From assembly GCF_018881635.1 (NCBI RefSeq), contig NZ_JACVPY010000004.1:62001-126000 (forward strand): DNA of 64,000 nucleotides. The letters run 5' to 3'. This DNA is from Polynucleobacter sp. UB-Piko-W3 (GTDB taxonomy: Bacteria; Pseudomonadota; Gammaproteobacteria; Burkholderiales; Burkholderiaceae). Position numbers and translations under genes: made by a program. Positions 25,616-36,300 of this stretch are shown here, one piece after another. Numbering within the stretch: the first letter of the stretch is position 1; each line of letters opens with the position of its first letter. The notes under the pieces were generated by a model. The model saw nothing but the letters and a program-made list of their open reading frames with translations, did not search any database and had not been told where the DNA came from.

Positions 25616-27397
25616 TTACAGGTTTGCGTTATTAGCAATGAGCTCAAACTGCATCGGCAATTGACTAGCATGCAAGCTTGCTATCCGCTCATGCTCTAAA
25701 TCATCACGATAGAAGCAAAAGTGAATACTTTGCCCTTCCGCAAGGCTAGCAAGAATCTTATCTAGGCGAGCACTAGTAAGGCGTTGACCATTGATGCTAG
25801 CAAGAAGGTCGCCAGGTGCAAGGCCTGCTAATTGAGCTACACCCCCATCTAAGACATGGCTTACTTTTAGCCATCCATTGCTATCGGTATGGCGCATACC
25901 AAGCCGAAGTTTAATTTTCTCCAATTTGGTCTGAGATTTTGGCCTAACCAAAACCAATTTAGAGGCAATCCATTTTTGAATGGGGATATCCTCAGTGCCA
26001 AAAATATAACGTGATTTGATTTCATTCCAAGTTTTGGAAAAACCAGATCCGAGTAATTCAGAAATCAAATCGTCGAGCCCATCCTCGGCAATACCATCTA
26101 GCGTGGCACCATGCTTTTGCCAGATCAGACGCATGAGGTCATCTAAGGATTTTTGGTGTTTTGAGAATGCACGAATTTGTAAATCCAATCCTAGCGCCAG
26201 TAAGGCGCCCTTACCGTAGTAACTCACTACAGCATTAGGGGTATTTTCATCTGCTTGGTAATACTTGGTCCAGGCATCAAATGAGCTATCCGCTAGGCTT
26301 TGCTTATTTCTTCCTGGCCCACGCAGGATACCATTCCAATTCGTGGAGATGAGGCCTAGATACGTTTTGAGATCGATGCGTTTGCTTCGGAAAAGCTGGA
26401 GATCATCGTAATAACTCGTAAAGCCTTCGAATAGCCAGAGTAAACGAGTGTGATTGCGTTTATTGAGGTCATAGGGTTGGAATGCTTTTGGCTGAATCCG
26501 CTTTACTAACCACGCATGAAAATATTCGTGACTACACAAGCCCAAGAACTCGCGATATGCAGACTCATCTAGTGGCATATCTTGTTGTGGAATCTGATCC
26601 CGACGAGATACTAGTACTGTGCTATTACGATGCTCAAGTCCACCATAGCCATTGAGCATTGTATTTACTAGGAAGAGATAGTTTGCAAAAGGAGCACGTT
26701 TAGTTTTCGGCTCAAAGAGATTAATTGTGGAAGTACAAATTGCTTGTAAATCTTGTGTAAGGCGTTTTGTATCAACCGGATTAATACATCCCTGGATGGC
26801 CATGCTATGTGGAACGCCATTAGATTTCCAGCGAATGATCTGAAACTCACCCATGGCAACTGGTTGGTCAAGTAGGTCATCATAATTTTGTGCAAGATAG
26901 AAACCAAATCCACGACTATCTGTTTTTGCGGCTCTTAAACCAGTTTGCACTGACCATTGATCTGTAAAGCTACGCTCTGGTGCTGCAATCGCAAGCGAGC
27001 AAGGTAAATTTTCTTGATCTTTCACAGCAAGGCATAAGCTGCTTGCGTTGAAGAAACCACGCTCTGTATCGAGATAGGCAGCGCGCACAGAGGAATCAAA
27101 GGCGTATACCGTTGTTACTATCTCAACAGCGCCATTAACTTTTGGTAAGCGCCAATGATCGTTATCAATCCTCTCTAAGGAAATTTTCTTCTTAGCGCCA
27201 ATTAAATAAGCCTCAAGCGATTCAATCTGTTTACTAAAGTCACGAATCAAATAACTTCCCGGGATCCATGCCGGCATCTGCAATACTTGCCCCTCAGGAT
27301 TTGGCTTTGCAATATGTAATTTCACCCGATAGCGATGGCCATGAAGGTCTGCAGGCCATACGGTATATTGAATTGCTGGTAGATCTGCTGTATTCAT
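25616..27397 (-). CDS. M61-family metallopeptidase with PDZ domain
   Basis: 593 aa cytosolic-type peptidase related to the Sphingomonas glycyl aminopeptidase. The N-terminal beta domain (QYTVWPADLHGHRYRVKLHI) is followed by a thermolysin-like catalytic domain. The zinc motif HEYFH is in LCSHEYFHAWLVKRIQPKAF, with the third-ligand Glu in LWLFEGFTSYYDDL. A PDZ domain occupies about residues 500-570 (VAQLAGLAPGDLLASINGQR). No signal peptide is seen. Substrates are unknown beyond a family preference for N-terminal Gly or Ala. It lies 5 bp after dsbC on the same strand. Confidence 0.88.
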   Translation of the reverse strand: MNTADLPAIQYTVWPADLHGHRYRVKLHIAKPNPEGQVLQMPAWIPGSYLIRDFSKQIESLEAYLIGAKKKISLERIDNDHWRLPKVNGAVEIVTTVYAFDSSVRAAYLDTERGFFNASSLCLAVKDQENLPCSLAIAAPERSFTDQWSVQTGLRAAKTDSRGFGFYLAQNYDDLLDQPVAMGEFQIIRWKSNGVPHSMAIQGCINPVDTKRLTQDLQAICTSTINLFEPKTKRAPFANYLFLVNTMLNGYGGLEHRNSTVLVSRRDQIPQQDMPLDESAYREFLGLCSHEYFHAWLVKRIQPKAFQPYDLNKRNHTRLLWLFEGFTSYYDDLQLFRSKRIDLKTYLGLISTNWNGILRGPGRNKQSLADSSFDAWTKYYQADENTPNAVVSYYGKGALLALGLDLQIRAFSKHQKSLDDLMRLIWQKHGATLDGIAEDGLDDLISELLGSGFSKTWNEIKSRYIFGTEDIPIQKWIASKLVLVRPKSQTKLEKIKLRLGMRHTDSNGWLKVSHVLDGGVAQLAGLAPGDLLASINGQRLTSARLDKILASLAEGQSIHFCFYRDDLEHERIASLHASQLPMQFELIANNANL

Positions 27398-27402
27398 GAT
27401 AT

Positions 27403-28119
27403 TTATTTCAAGGTACTAAATTTCTTTTCAATATCAGTAATCTGAACCGCGCCAGGGAAGCGACTACCATCGGTGAAGAAAAGAGTAGGTGTACCAGTGA
27501 TGCCGTAGGTTTTTGCAAACGCAGTGTTCTTATCCAGTGGAGTGTTGCAATCAGTTTTTCCACTGGGAGCGGTCCCGTTAATCATCCAGTCGATATAGGC
27601 CTTATAGGGATCTGCAGAGCACAAAATTTGTTTTGATTTTTGTAGTGAGTCAGCGCCCAAAATAGGAATGAGGTAGGTATAAACAGTGACGTTATCTAAT
27701 TGCTGTAGAGATTTTTCTAAGCGCTTACAGTAGCCGCAATTAGGATCTGAAAATACCGCTAGCTGACGGCTGCCATTACCGCGCACCGTCTTAATAGCAT
27801 TGGCTTGGTTTAAGTCGGTCCACTTAATGCGATTTAAATCAGTTTGCCTTTGCTCGGTAATATTTTTACCGCTCGCTAATTCAATAATCTCCCCTTGAAT
27901 TAAATATTTTCCAGAGGCATCTGTATAAAAAATTTCATTACCAACCAACACTTCATACAAACCTGTGACTGGTGTTGCTGATACGCTCTTTACTTTTACA
28001 TTTGGCCCGAGCTTTTTTTGGATCTCCGCTTTAATCTGCTGCTCAGCTTGCGCATTAGCAAGACTAGGGAAGAGAAGGGTAATGTAGATAAGAACTACTG
28101 CAGATAGTAATTTATTCAA
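27403..28119 (-). CDS. dsbC: Thiol:disulfide interchange protein DsbC
   Basis: Periplasmic disulfide isomerase that repairs wrong disulfides. The signal peptide (NKLLSAVVLIYITLLFPSLA, then NAQ) is followed by the DsbC dimerisation domain (about residues 25-85) and a thioredoxin-like domain with CGYC in FSDPNCGYCKRLEKSL. GITGTPTLFFTDGSRFPG contains the cis-Pro loop. No ATG fits the start. Two TTG codons are possible (28125 and 28119). The second is chosen because AGGGG lies nine bases upstream, against three for the first. The gene overlaps the end of the UbiH-family gene, so it is translationally coupled. Confidence 0.88.
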   Translation of the reverse strand: MNKLLSAVVLIYITLLFPSLANAQAEQQIKAEIQKKLGPNVKVKSVSATPVTGLYEVLVGNEIFYTDASGKYLIQGEIIELASGKNITEQRQTDLNRIKWTDLNQANAIKTVRGNGSRQLAVFSDPNCGYCKRLEKSLQQLDNVTVYTYLIPILGADSLQKSKQILCSADPYKAYIDWMINGTAPSGKTDCNTPLDKNTAFAKTYGITGTPTLFFTDGSRFPGAVQITDIEKKFSTLK

Positions 28120-29386
28120 AATCAATGTCCCCTAAAGCGCGCTCAATCAGGCGTTGTTTAATAAAGTGGCTTTTGTTAACTAGTCCAAGCCCCCAGTTAC
28201 GAAGTTGTCGTTCTGTATTGCTGCTAGCAGAAAATAATTTCTTGAGTTTGTCGGTGACCCACAAAAGTACACTAGTATCACCTTGGCGTTGACGCTCGTA
28301 GCGACGCAGTAAGACCGTATCACCTGGTGAGCGGAAGGATTCACGTTTACCAAGGATATTGAGTAGTACGGCAACATCGCGTAAGCCCAAGTTCAATCCT
28401 TGCCCAGCCAAAGGGTGCATGACATGGGCTGCGTCGCCAATGAGGACAACTTTCGGTGTTGATTCAGGGCCAATAAAACGTTTCGCCTGAATCTTTCGTA
28501 ATGGAAATGCCGCCGGGGTCGAGTTGAGAGTGAGCTCACCCAATTGTTTTCCAATGGCGCCATTCGCAATCGAGGCAAATCGATCTTGCCATTGGGCTTG
28601 ATTCAGTTTTAATAAATCTGCAGCATGTTCAGCTGATGTAGACCACACCATTGATACTTGCTTGCCAGGTAAAGGCAACATCGCCACAATATCGCCGCCA
28701 GGCAAGAACCATTGAAAGGCTGTTTCAAGATGTGGGTATGTGCAAGTCCAGTTAGCAACTACGGCGTTTTGCGAGTAACTCTCTTCGCTCGCTGCAATAC
28801 CAAGTTCGGATCGAATGGGAGAATTTGCTCCATCAGCAGCAATAATGATTTGTGCTCGAATAGCGCCACCATTTTTTAGGTGTAGCGTGCCGCCATTTGC
28901 ATCAACCTCGATCTTCTCAATGACATCGATAACACGCTCTAGTTTATTTTGAAAGCGAGAAGCTTGATCGAGTGTGTGCTCAATTAAATTCGATTCACCA
29001 ATCCAGGCCAATTGAGGGACGCCCGCCTCAAATGCAGAAAGATGAAGTTGATCATGTTTTTCACCCCGGTCACCATAAATCCGCATATCCCGAACTGACT
29101 GCATTCGGCTGTGATCAAGCGCATCCCAAATTTGTAAATGGGCCAATAGTTTTTGGGTGCTTGGAGAAAAGGCGTAGATTCGTTGACCCCATTGCAGTCC
29201 TTCTGGGGTCGGTACCGTCTGACCCAGATCGGGGGCAATCTCAATGGTATTAAGGCCTAACTGCGCTAGACCAAGCGCGCAAGCCTTGCCAGCAATGCCT
29301 CCACCAACAACGACCACGTCTGTGGAGCGAATTTTGGCGGATTGCACAGGGGTTTTGGGCGGGGTGCTGAGATGAACTTCTGACAT
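28112..29386 (-). CDS. UbiH/UbiF/VisC-family FAD monooxygenase
   Basis: Flavin hydroxylase of ubiquinone synthesis, which adds hydroxyl groups to the aromatic ring of the precursor. The 424 aa protein has the N-terminal dinucleotide motif VVVGGGIAGKACALGLAQLG, the middle motif IIIAADGANSPIRSELGI, and the C-terminal FAD motif VVLIGDAAHVMHPLAGQGLN with LGLRDV. Which ring position it hydroxylates (UbiH, UbiF, UbiI or UbiM type) cannot be read from the sequence. It is divergent from ychF with 34 bp between the starts. The hydroxylase coq7 in this window would act in the same pathway. Confidence 0.88.
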   Translation of the reverse strand: MSEVHLSTPPKTPVQSAKIRSTDVVVVGGGIAGKACALGLAQLGLNTIEIAPDLGQTVPTPEGLQWGQRIYAFSPSTQKLLAHLQIWDALDHSRMQSVRDMRIYGDRGEKHDQLHLSAFEAGVPQLAWIGESNLIEHTLDQASRFQNKLERVIDVIEKIEVDANGGTLHLKNGGAIRAQIIIAADGANSPIRSELGIAASEESYSQNAVVANWTCTYPHLETAFQWFLPGGDIVAMLPLPGKQVSMVWSTSAEHAADLLKLNQAQWQDRFASIANGAIGKQLGELTLNSTPAAFPLRKIQAKRFIGPESTPKVVLIGDAAHVMHPLAGQGLNLGLRDVAVLLNILGKRESFRSPGDTVLLRRYERQRQGDTSVLLWVTDKLKKLFSASSNTERQLRNWGLGLVNKSHFIKQRLIERALGDIDFE

Positions 29387-29420
29387 AACTCGATGATATC
29401 GAATCGCGCCCCTTTACAAT

Positions 29421-30521
29421 ATGCTTATGTCTTTGAAATGTGGCATCGTCGGCCTGCCTAATGTCGGCAAATCTACCCTCTTTAACGCGCTTACCAAGGC
29501 TGGGATCGCGGCGGAAAACTATCCTTTCTGCACGATTGAGCCCAATGTAGGGGTGGTTGAGGTGCCTGACCATCGTCTAGCTGCCCTAGCGCAGATTGTG
29601 ACGCCTGAGCGCATCCTGCCTGCTGCCGTCGAGTTTGTCGATATTGCCGGCTTGGTTGCTGGTGCCTCCAAGGGTGAAGGTCTGGGCAATCAATTTTTAG
29701 CCAATATTCGGGAAACCGACGCTATTACCCATGTCGTCCGTTGCTTTGAAGATCCCAATGTGATTCACGTTGCCGGCAAGATTGATCCCATCGCTGATAT
29801 TGGCGTGATCGATACTGAATTGGCTTTATCTGATTTGGCAACCGTTGAGAAAACACTGAATCGCTCTAGTAAGGCTGCGAAGTCAGGCAACGATAAAGAA
29901 GCAGCAGCTTTAGTTGCTGTTCTAACTAAGGTGCTAGCCCATCTCGATTCTGCACTGCCAGTGCGTAGCCTTAACTTAAGTGAAGAAGAATTACTACTAA
30001 TTAAGCCATTGTGCTTAATCACCGCTAAACCAGCAATGTACGTTGCTAATGTAAAAGAAGATGGTTTTACAAATAACCCTCATCTTGATGCAGTAAAGCA
30101 GCATGCTGCCAAAGAAAAAGCTCCAGTAGTTGCTGTTTGCGCAGCAATTGAAGCTGAGATCGCCGATCTTGATGACGCTGATAAAACAGAGTTCTTATCT
30201 GATTTAGGTATGGAAGAACCTGGCTTAGATCGCGTAATCCGTGCAGGCTACTCATTACTCGGTTTACAAACTTACTTCACTGCTGGTGTTAAAGAAGTGC
30301 GCGCGTGGACCATTCACCAAGGTGATACTGCGCCACAAGCAGCAGGCGTTATTCATACAGATTTTGAGCGAGGCTTTATTCGCGCACAAACTATTGCCTA
30401 CGATGACTTCATTCAGTTTAAGGGTGAAGCCGGCGCTAAAGAGGCTGGCAAGATGCGCGCCGAAGGTAAAGAATATGTCGTTAAGGATGGAGATGTATTG
30501 AACTTCTTGTTCAATGTCTAG
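29421..30521 (+). CDS. ychF: Ribosome-binding ATPase/GTPase YchF (OLA1 family)
   Basis: 366 aa P-loop protein. G1 is [21 protein letters not shown]2 follows as [18 protein letters not shown], and G3 is [21 protein letters not shown] helical insertion and the C-terminal TGS domain ([20 protein letters not shown] to [13 protein letters not shown]) complete the family. Members bind ribosomes and prefer ATP. The role in oxidative stress or translation is known for homologues only. The gene ends at a strong terminator shared with the convergent winged-helix gene. Confidence 0.96.
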   Translation: MLMSLKCGIVGLPNVGKSTLFNALTKAGIAAENYPFCTIEPNVGVVEVPDHRLAALAQIVTPERILPAAVEFVDIAGLVAGASKGEGLGNQFLANIRETDAITHVVRCFEDPNVIHVAGKIDPIADIGVIDTELALSDLATVEKTLNRSSKAAKSGNDKEAAALVAVLTKVLAHLDSALPVRSLNLSEEELLLIKPLCLITAKPAMYVANVKEDGFTNNPHLDAVKQHAAKEKAPVVAVCAAIEAEIADLDDADKTEFLSDLGMEEPGLDRVIRAGYSLLGLQTYFTAGVKEVRAWTIHQGDTAPQAAGVIHTDFERGFIRAQTIAYDDFIQFKGEAGAKEAGKMRAEGKEYVVKDGDVLNFLFNV

Positions 30522-30547
30522 AGCAGTAATCTGTTTTGCGACACAAT

Positions 30548-30576
30548 AAAAAAGCCCTTGTTCTAAGGGCTTTTTT
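30548..30576. terminator. Bidirectional Rho-independent terminator
   Basis: AAAAAAGCCCTT pairs perfectly with AAGGGCTTTTTT (12 bp) around a GTTCT loop. It has a T-run in the plus direction and A-run in the minus direction, so it can end both ychF and the convergent gene at 30594-30944. Confidence 0.9.
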
Positions 30577-30593
30577 ATTAGCGAGTAAGGAGC

Positions 30594-30944
30594 TTAAGCA
30601 GTCTTAGCCGCCTTTTCTAGGCATTTAGAGATTTCTTCATAGCGCTTGATTGCCAACTTTGTTGGTAACAATTCTTTTTTACGGCCATCAGTATTTGAGG
30701 CCATCTTGATATAGCCCATCGCACTCAGATTCTTCAGGCGACCATGCAATGTGGCTTGAGAGCCGAGCTCCGCGAGCGAAATTAAATCACCAACCAGTAC
30801 AGACTCTTTTAAATTAGCACACTGAACAATCTTGTCTAGTAAGCTTTCTTCAATAGAGTCTAGTTTCTTGCCAGGATTGAGTCGATCTAAAGCATCGAGC
30901 AAATTCAAAAATCGGATGTAAGAAGGGGACTTTGTGGTGGCCAT
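30594..30944 (-). CDS. Winged-helix (MarR-like) DNA-binding protein
   Basis: 116 aa. The central part reads as a winged helix-turn-helix: LLDKIVQCANLKESVLVGDL, then LGSQATLHGRLKNLSAMGYI as the recognition helix region, and MASNTDGRKKELLPTKLAIK as the wing. A basic tail (KCLEKAAKTA) follows. No sensor domain is present. It is probably a transcription regulator, target unknown. It is divergent from the MASE1-like membrane gene, with 118 bp between the starts that could contain its operator (inference). It shares a terminator with ychF. Confidence 0.7.
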   Translation of the reverse strand: MATTKSPSYIRFLNLLDALDRLNPGKKLDSIEESLLDKIVQCANLKESVLVGDLISLAELGSQATLHGRLKNLSAMGYIKMASNTDGRKKELLPTKLAIKRYEEISKCLEKAAKTA

Positions 30945-31062
30945 TATTTAGGGATATGTTGTGCGGTGAATTGTTATTAGCTATAGAGCTAGTATTAGTG
31001 TATACCCTTGGCTTGATTTTCTCAAGCGGCTCTCGTTATCGAAAGCATTCATAATAAATGTA

Positions 31063-31632
31063 ATGAGTAAACAACTGGGAACGCTTTCTGAAGTCACCTT
31101 TGCGCTTGTAATTAGTGCGCTATCGTACACATTTCTTTTCTACGTAAATAATTGGTTAACAAGCGAACTGGTATTTAGTCTGGGCGTTAATTGGATTTAT
31201 TTGCCAGCAGGTCTGCGTTTATTTTTAACCTTGATTTTTGGACTTCCAGGCGCCATTGGAATTTCTCTAGCTTCTTTTTTAATTAGCTACTATGGCGACT
31301 TTCCTCGCGACCTCCTAATTTGTATTGGTATTGGATTGGTATCTGGATTTGCCCCCTACGTAGCAAGAGTTTTTGTGATTCAGAACGTTCGCTTGTCGCC
31401 TGATCTAAGCGATCTCAATTTTCGAAAGCTAGTGATTTGTATTTTGATCTATGCATTACTCAGTGCTGGATTACATCAGTGGTGGTTTTCTACTATGGCG
31501 CTAGAGAATGCAGGCGGAATAAACCACGCCTCTGTAATGTTTATTGGGGACGTACTTGGTTCATTACTGCTAATTTCTCTAATCAAGTACAGCTTAGATA
31601 TGTTGAAGAAGGCTAGGCAAAAAGTTCTCTAA
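31063..31632 (+). CDS. MASE1-like integral membrane protein without effector domain
   Basis: 189 aa with five to six predicted transmembrane helices. The segment [20 protein letters not shown] near residues 43-62 matches the W-x-P-G pattern typical of MASE1-like sensory membrane domains. Such domains usually head histidine kinases or GGDEF proteins, but this protein stops right after the last helix ([15 protein letters not shown]). It may be a stand-alone sensor or a transporter-like protein. The function is unknown. Its 3' end overlaps the convergent trpC by 20 bp. Confidence 0.6.
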   Translation: MSKQLGTLSEVTFALVISALSYTFLFYVNNWLTSELVFSLGVNWIYLPAGLRLFLTLIFGLPGAIGISLASFLISYYGDFPRDLLICIGIGLVSGFAPYVARVFVIQNVRLSPDLSDLNFRKLVICILIYALLSAGLHQWWFSTMALENAGGINHASVMFIGDVLGSLLLISLIKYSLDMLKKARQKVL

Positions 31633-32416
31633 GGGCTGCCCCAGGATCAGTAGCTCTCATAAATGTTTCGCCAACCAAGAACGCATTGATTTGATTGTCG
31701 CGCATGAGTTGTACATCGGCAATACCCAATATTCCAGACTCTGTTACTAAAATTTTGTCCTTAGGCACCATGGGCAAGAGAGATAGTGTTGTTTGTAGTG
31801 TGACTTCAAAGGTCTTGAGATTGCGATTATTGATGCCAAGTAAGGGTGTTTTAAGTTCTAAGGCCTGCTCTAGCTCGGGAGCATTGTGAACCTCCACTAA
31901 AACGTCTAGGCCTAGCTCATGAGCGCAGGCCTCAAGCTCTTTCATTTGATTAAGCTCTAGGCAAGCCACAATTAAGAGGATCGCATCTGCGCCGATTGCA
32001 CGAGCTTCATAGATTTGATATGGATCTATCGTGAAATCTTTGCGGAGCACGGGAATGCTGCATGCAGCCCTAGCTTCTTGAAGGTAAGCATTGCAGCCTT
32101 GAAAATAGTCGATATCAGTAAGAACTGATAAACAGGCAGCGCCATGCTTTTCATAAGACTGAGCGATTTCTGCGGGCTGAAAATTTTCTCGGAGAACGCC
32201 CTTACTCGGACTTGCCTTTTTGATTTCGGCAATGACACCAGCTTTGCCAGCAGAAATTTTGTTTTCAATAGCCCTAATAAAACCACGTGGCTTTAGAAGG
32301 ACATCCTGATTATTTGATTCTGCAATCTCGCGCTGATTTCCAAGAGAGATTTTTTTGAGGTTATGTGCAATCTCAATCTTCTTGGTCGCAACAATTTTGT
32401 CGAGAATATCGCTCAT
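31613..32416 (-). CDS. trpC: Indole-3-glycerol-phosphate synthase
   Basis: Converts CdRP to indole-3-glycerol phosphate in tryptophan synthesis. The 267 aa (beta/alpha)8 barrel shows [19 protein letters not shown] (catalytic Lys), [48 protein letters not shown] and LVTESGI. It is monofunctional (no TrpF domain). It is the last gene of the trpEGDC run, 5 bp after trpD. Its stop lies inside the end of the convergent MASE1-like gene. Confidence 0.96.
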   Translation of the reverse strand: MSDILDKIVATKKIEIAHNLKKISLGNQREIAESNNQDVLLKPRGFIRAIENKISAGKAGVIAEIKKASPSKGVLRENFQPAEIAQSYEKHGAACLSVLTDIDYFQGCNAYLQEARAACSIPVLRKDFTIDPYQIYEARAIGADAILLIVACLELNQMKELEACAHELGLDVLVEVHNAPELEQALELKTPLLGINNRNLKTFEVTLQTTLSLLPMVPKDKILVTESGILGIADVQLMRDNQINAFLVGETFMRATDPGAALRELFA

Positions 32417-32421
32417 GGGTT

Positions 32422-33456
32422 TTATTTGGATTGGGTTGCGGCAACAAATGCGTCTAACTTCTGACGTGCAGCCCCGGATGCAATTGCTGCTTTAGCCGTT
32501 ACTAAGCCGGAGGCTATGTCCTTGGATACACCAGCAACATAGAGCGTAGCACCAGCATTCAGGCAAACAATATCACTTGCGGCGCCTGACTTGTTGTCGA
32601 TCACGTCCAATACGATTTGTTTTGACTCTTCTGCATTAGCCACCTTAAAGCTATTCGTGAGAGCGGTATTGAGTCCAAAGTCTTTTGGATGAATTTCATA
32701 TTCGCGCACAACACCATCTTTAAGTTCGCCTACAAGAGTAGGACCTTCGAGAGAAATCTCATCAAGACCATCGCGACCATAGACCACAAGCGCATGTTCC
32801 ATACCTAAGGCTTGCAATACATGAGCCTGAATACCGACCAGATCAGGGTGAAACACGCCCATCAAGATGCGTTTGGCATCAGCAGGATTAGTCAGTGGCC
32901 CTAAAATATTGAAAATAGTTCGCACACCTAATTGTTTGCGAATGGGTACGACATTTTTCATGGCAGGGTGATGATTTGGGGCAAACATAAAGCCAGCACC
33001 TACAGTTGAGATGCATTTAGCAACCCGCTCTGCAGAAAGTCCTAGATTTACGCCTAATGCTTCGAGCACATCAGCACTGCCAGACTTACTGCTCACACTA
33101 CGATTACCATGCTTAGCAATTTTTGCTCCAGCAGCTGCAGCAACAAACATCGCTGCAGTTGAAATATTGAAGGTATGCGCTCCATCGCCACCTGTACCGA
33201 CAACATCCACTAAATGGGCGCGATCATCTACATGAACGGTAGTTGCAAATTCACGCATCACTTGTGCTGCTGCAGCGATTTCCCCAACGGTTTCTTTTTT
33301 GGTGCGTAGAGCTACCAATAGTCCAGCGACTAACTCTGGCGACATTTCCCCGTTCATGATGAGTCGCATCATCGCAGTCATTTCATCATGAAAGAGTTCA
33401 CGATGTTCAATGCAACGTTGTAGGGCTTCTTGTGGGGTAATTGACGTAGCGCTCAT
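32422..33456 (-). CDS. trpD: Anthranilate phosphoribosyltransferase
   Basis: Adds phosphoribose from PRPP to anthranilate. The 344 aa protein has the PRPP and phosphate-binding motif [20 protein letters not shown] (residues about 82-101). The [20 protein letters not shown] loop and [20 protein letters not shown] line the anthranilate site. [11 protein letters not shown] follows. It lies 14 bp after trpG. Length and motifs are complete. Confidence 0.97.
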   Translation of the reverse strand: MSATSITPQEALQRCIEHRELFHDEMTAMMRLIMNGEMSPELVAGLLVALRTKKETVGEIAAAAQVMREFATTVHVDDRAHLVDVVGTGGDGAHTFNISTAAMFVAAAAGAKIAKHGNRSVSSKSGSADVLEALGVNLGLSAERVAKCISTVGAGFMFAPNHHPAMKNVVPIRKQLGVRTIFNILGPLTNPADAKRILMGVFHPDLVGIQAHVLQALGMEHALVVYGRDGLDEISLEGPTLVGELKDGVVREYEIHPKDFGLNTALTNSFKVANAEESKQIVLDVIDNKSGAASDIVCLNAGATLYVAGVSKDIASGLVTAKAAIASGAARQKLDAFVAATQSK

Positions 33457-33470
33457 ATCTAATTTCTGAG

Positions 33471-34037
33471 TTACTTATTAAGTAAGAAATTCTTCAGCAG
33501 GGCATGACCATGCTCAGAAAGGATAGATTCAGGATGAAATTGCACTCCCTCTACTGCGAGCTCACGATGACGAACACCCATGATTTCTCCATCAGAAGAT
33601 GTAGCTGTTACTTCTAGCGCTGCGGGTAAGGAGCTTTTTTCGATAGCGAGTGAGTGATAGCGGGTAACTTTAAATGGATCTGGCAAGTTTTTAAATACAC
33701 CCACACTAGTGTGGTGAATGAGATCGGTCTTACCATGCATCACCTTCTGGGCGCGAATCACCTTGCCTCCAAAAGCCTCGCCGATGGCTTGATGGCCAAG
33801 ACATACGCCGAGAATTGGAATCTGCCCAGCATAGCGTTTGATTGTCGCCACTGAGATACCAGCTTCTGCAGGGCTGCAGGGTCCAGGAGAAATACAAATG
33901 CGAGCAGGGTTTAGCTTCGCAATATCCTCTACCGCGATTTCATCATTCCGAAATACTTTGACCTCTTCACCAAGTTCTGCAAAATATTGCACAAGGTTGT
34001 AAGTAAAAGAATCGTAGTTATCAATCATGAGGAGCAT
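33471..34037 (-). CDS. trpG: Anthranilate synthase glutaminase component
   Basis: Class I glutamine amidotransferase that supplies ammonia to TrpE. The 188 aa protein has the nucleophile motif [17 protein letters not shown] (Cys near residue 79) and the His-Glu of [14 protein letters not shown]. The N-terminus [19 protein letters not shown] is typical. Its start overlaps the end of trpE by 17 bp, which suggests translational coupling and equal amounts of both subunits. It may also serve folate synthesis as PabA, since no separate pabA is seen in the window. Confidence 0.96.
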   Translation of the reverse strand: MLLMIDNYDSFTYNLVQYFAELGEEVKVFRNDEIAVEDIAKLNPARICISPGPCSPAEAGISVATIKRYAGQIPILGVCLGHQAIGEAFGGKVIRAQKVMHGKTDLIHHTSVGVFKNLPDPFKVTRYHSLAIEKSSLPAALEVTATSSDGEIMGVRHRELAVEGVQFHPESILSEHGHALLKNFLLNK

Positions 34038-35526
34038 CGAGTCCTCCTTGCACTAATTCTGCGGCTGTTAATACTGCACGTGCCTTAGCTTCGGTTTCTT
34101 TCCATTCAGCAGTGGGGTCAGAATCAGCAACAACACCGGCACCCGCTTGGGAATGCAGCATGCCATTACGAATCACACCAGTACGAATAGCAATAGCTAC
34201 ATCCATATCGCCAGAGAAAGAAAGATATCCTACTGCGCCACCATAAACACCGCGTTTCACAATTTCCATCTCGTCAATAATTTCCATGGCACGAATTTTA
34301 GGTGCGCCAGAGAGGGTGCCTGCAGGGAAAGTTGCTCGTAAAACATCCATATTGCTCATATTATCTAGAAGATCGCCCTCTACAGAGCTCACAATGTGTT
34401 GCACATGGGAATACTTCTCAATCGACATAGAGTCAGTGACTTTTACAGATCCTGTCTTAGCGATTCTGCCAACGTCATTACGAGCCAGGTCAATTAGCAT
34501 GACGTGCTCAGCGATTTCTTTAGGGTCTGCAAGTAGCTCTTTTGCTAAACGCTCATCTTCCTCTGGGTTAGCACCGCGCGGACGGGTACCGGCAAGAGGG
34601 CGAATCGTCACAATTTTTTCTGCAGCGCGTTTTTCCTGGCGAACCAGGATTTCTGGGGAAGAGCCCACAATTTGCATATCGCCAAAGTCATAGAAATACA
34701 TATAAGGCGATGGGTTTAAGGAACGCAGGGCTCTGTAGAGCGCCAGAGGCGATTCAGTAAATGGTTTGCTAATGCGTTGGCCAATTACAACCTGCATGCA
34801 GTCACCAGCCAAAATATATTCTTTAGTTTTACGAACTGCCGCTTCAAAATCTGCAGCCTTGAACTTGCGAATTAAATCTGTCTTTGTGCTTGGCAATGAT
34901 GCTGGCATATTCGCTGGCTTGCCTAAGCAAGTGAGTAATTCTTGTAAGCGGTTATGCGCTTTCTCAAAGCCATCGGGAATGCTGGGATCTGCATAGACGA
35001 TGAAATAAATTTTTCCTGCAACGTTATCAATCACTGCTAACTCTTCAGTAAGCATGAGCTGAATATCAGGCACACCGAGTTCATCTGGTAAAGCATGTTT
35101 AGCTAGACGTGACTCAATATACCGAACGGTGTCATAACCGAAGTAGCCAGCAAGACCGCCACAAAAACGAGGAAGACCTGGTTGGACAGCAACCTTAAAG
35201 CGTTTGAAATAAGCATCTACAAAATCCAGTGGATTATCGGTATTGCTCTCAACTACTTTTCCGTCAGTGAGCACTTCATTCACCGGTGAAGTTGGGGTCC
35301 CAACCGTTCTAACAATTGTCTTGGCAGGCAAGCCAATAAAGGAGAAGCGGCCAAAGCGCTCACCACCCAATACAGATTCTAGTAGGTAAGTATTTTTCTT
35401 GCCAAACGCTTGACTGAGTTTGACGTAGAGCGATAGCGGTGTTTCTAAATCAGCAAGTACCTCTTTCACAAGGGGAATGCGATTGAAACCCTGTTTTGCT
35501 AGGGCGTTAAATTCTTCCTGCTGCAT
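34021..35526 (-). CDS. trpE: Anthranilate synthase component I
   Basis: Converts chorismate to anthranilate with ammonia from TrpG. The 501 aa protein has the feedback-site type sequence [20 protein letters not shown] in the N-terminal domain (LLES element for tryptophan binding) and [20 protein letters not shown]. The chorismate-binding core is [40 protein letters not shown] and [20 protein letters not shown]. Its ATG overlaps the rpe stop by one base (TAATG). I see no leader-peptide attenuator, because the gene directly follows rpe. Confidence 0.97.
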   Translation of the reverse strand: MQQEEFNALAKQGFNRIPLVKEVLADLETPLSLYVKLSQAFGKKNTYLLESVLGGERFGRFSFIGLPAKTIVRTVGTPTSPVNEVLTDGKVVESNTDNPLDFVDAYFKRFKVAVQPGLPRFCGGLAGYFGYDTVRYIESRLAKHALPDELGVPDIQLMLTEELAVIDNVAGKIYFIVYADPSIPDGFEKAHNRLQELLTCLGKPANMPASLPSTKTDLIRKFKAADFEAAVRKTKEYILAGDCMQVVIGQRISKPFTESPLALYRALRSLNPSPYMYFYDFGDMQIVGSSPEILVRQEKRAAEKIVTIRPLAGTRPRGANPEEDERLAKELLADPKEIAEHVMLIDLARNDVGRIAKTGSVKVTDSMSIEKYSHVQHIVSSVEGDLLDNMSNMDVLRATFPAGTLSGAPKIRAMEIIDEMEIVKRGVYGGAVGYLSFSGDMDVAIAIRTGVIRNGMLHSQAGAGVVADSDPTAEWKETEAKARAVLTAAELVQGGLDAPHD

Positions 35527-36251
35527 TAGGACTTTCCAGTCCTTCCTAATTCAGTACGCATTGCCTCAATCACTTGTGTGTAATTTTCTTTTCCAAAAAT
35601 AGCTGAGCCAGCGACAAAGGTATCTGCACCGGCTTGTGCAACTTGTGCAATGTTGTCAACCTTGATTCCACCATCTACTTCGAGACGAATATGGCGACCT
35701 GTTTGAGCTTCATAGCGATCTAAGCGTGCGCGTACTTGCTTAATCTTCTCAAGCGTACTTGGAATAAAGGATTGACCGCCAAAGCCTGGATTGACTGACA
35801 TGAGCAGAACTAAGTCGAGTAATTCTAAGGTGTGGTCCAGATGATCGAGTGGTGTTGCAGGATTCAATACAAGACCTGCTTGACAACCTTGATCACGAAT
35901 TAAATTGAGCGTGCGATTAACATGAGGACTTGCCTCAGGATGAAAGCTAATTAAATTTGCACCAGCTTTTGCAAAATCGGGCACGATGCGATCTACAGGT
36001 TCAACCATTAAGTGAACATCGATCATTGCAGGCTTGCCATTTTTGATGGTATGCGGGCGAATAGCCTCACAAACTAGTGGGCCAATTGTGAGGTTAGGAA
36101 CATAGTGGTTGTCCATCACGTCAAAGTGAATCCAATCGGCGCCCGCCACCAGAACATCTTGAACTTCCTTGCCTAGGCAGGCAAAGTCAGCCGACAGAAT
36201 CGAGGGGGCAATGACGAATTGACCATTTGTAGGTAATTTTTGGCTTTCCAT
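35526..36251 (-). CDS. rpe: Ribulose-phosphate 3-epimerase
   Basis: Interconverts ribulose 5-phosphate and xylulose 5-phosphate in the pentose phosphate and Calvin pathways. The 241 aa TIM barrel has [40 protein letters not shown] (metal-binding Asp), [13 protein letters not shown] and [33 protein letters not shown] carries the second catalytic Asp. It heads the rpe-trpEGDC operon. In many Burkholderiales gph lies between rpe and trpE, but here the genes overlap and gph is missing from this place. Confidence 0.96.
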   Translation of the reverse strand: MESQKLPTNGQFVIAPSILSADFACLGKEVQDVLVAGADWIHFDVMDNHYVPNLTIGPLVCEAIRPHTIKNGKPAMIDVHLMVEPVDRIVPDFAKAGANLISFHPEASPHVNRTLNLIRDQGCQAGLVLNPATPLDHLDHTLELLDLVLLMSVNPGFGGQSFIPSTLEKIKQVRARLDRYEAQTGRHIRLEVDGGIKVDNIAQVAQAGADTFVAGSAIFGKENYTQVIEAMRTELGRTGKS

Positions 36252-36300
36252 CCCTAGATTCTAGCTTGCAGTTGGGCTTAGGATGGAGCAGAATTCGAGC

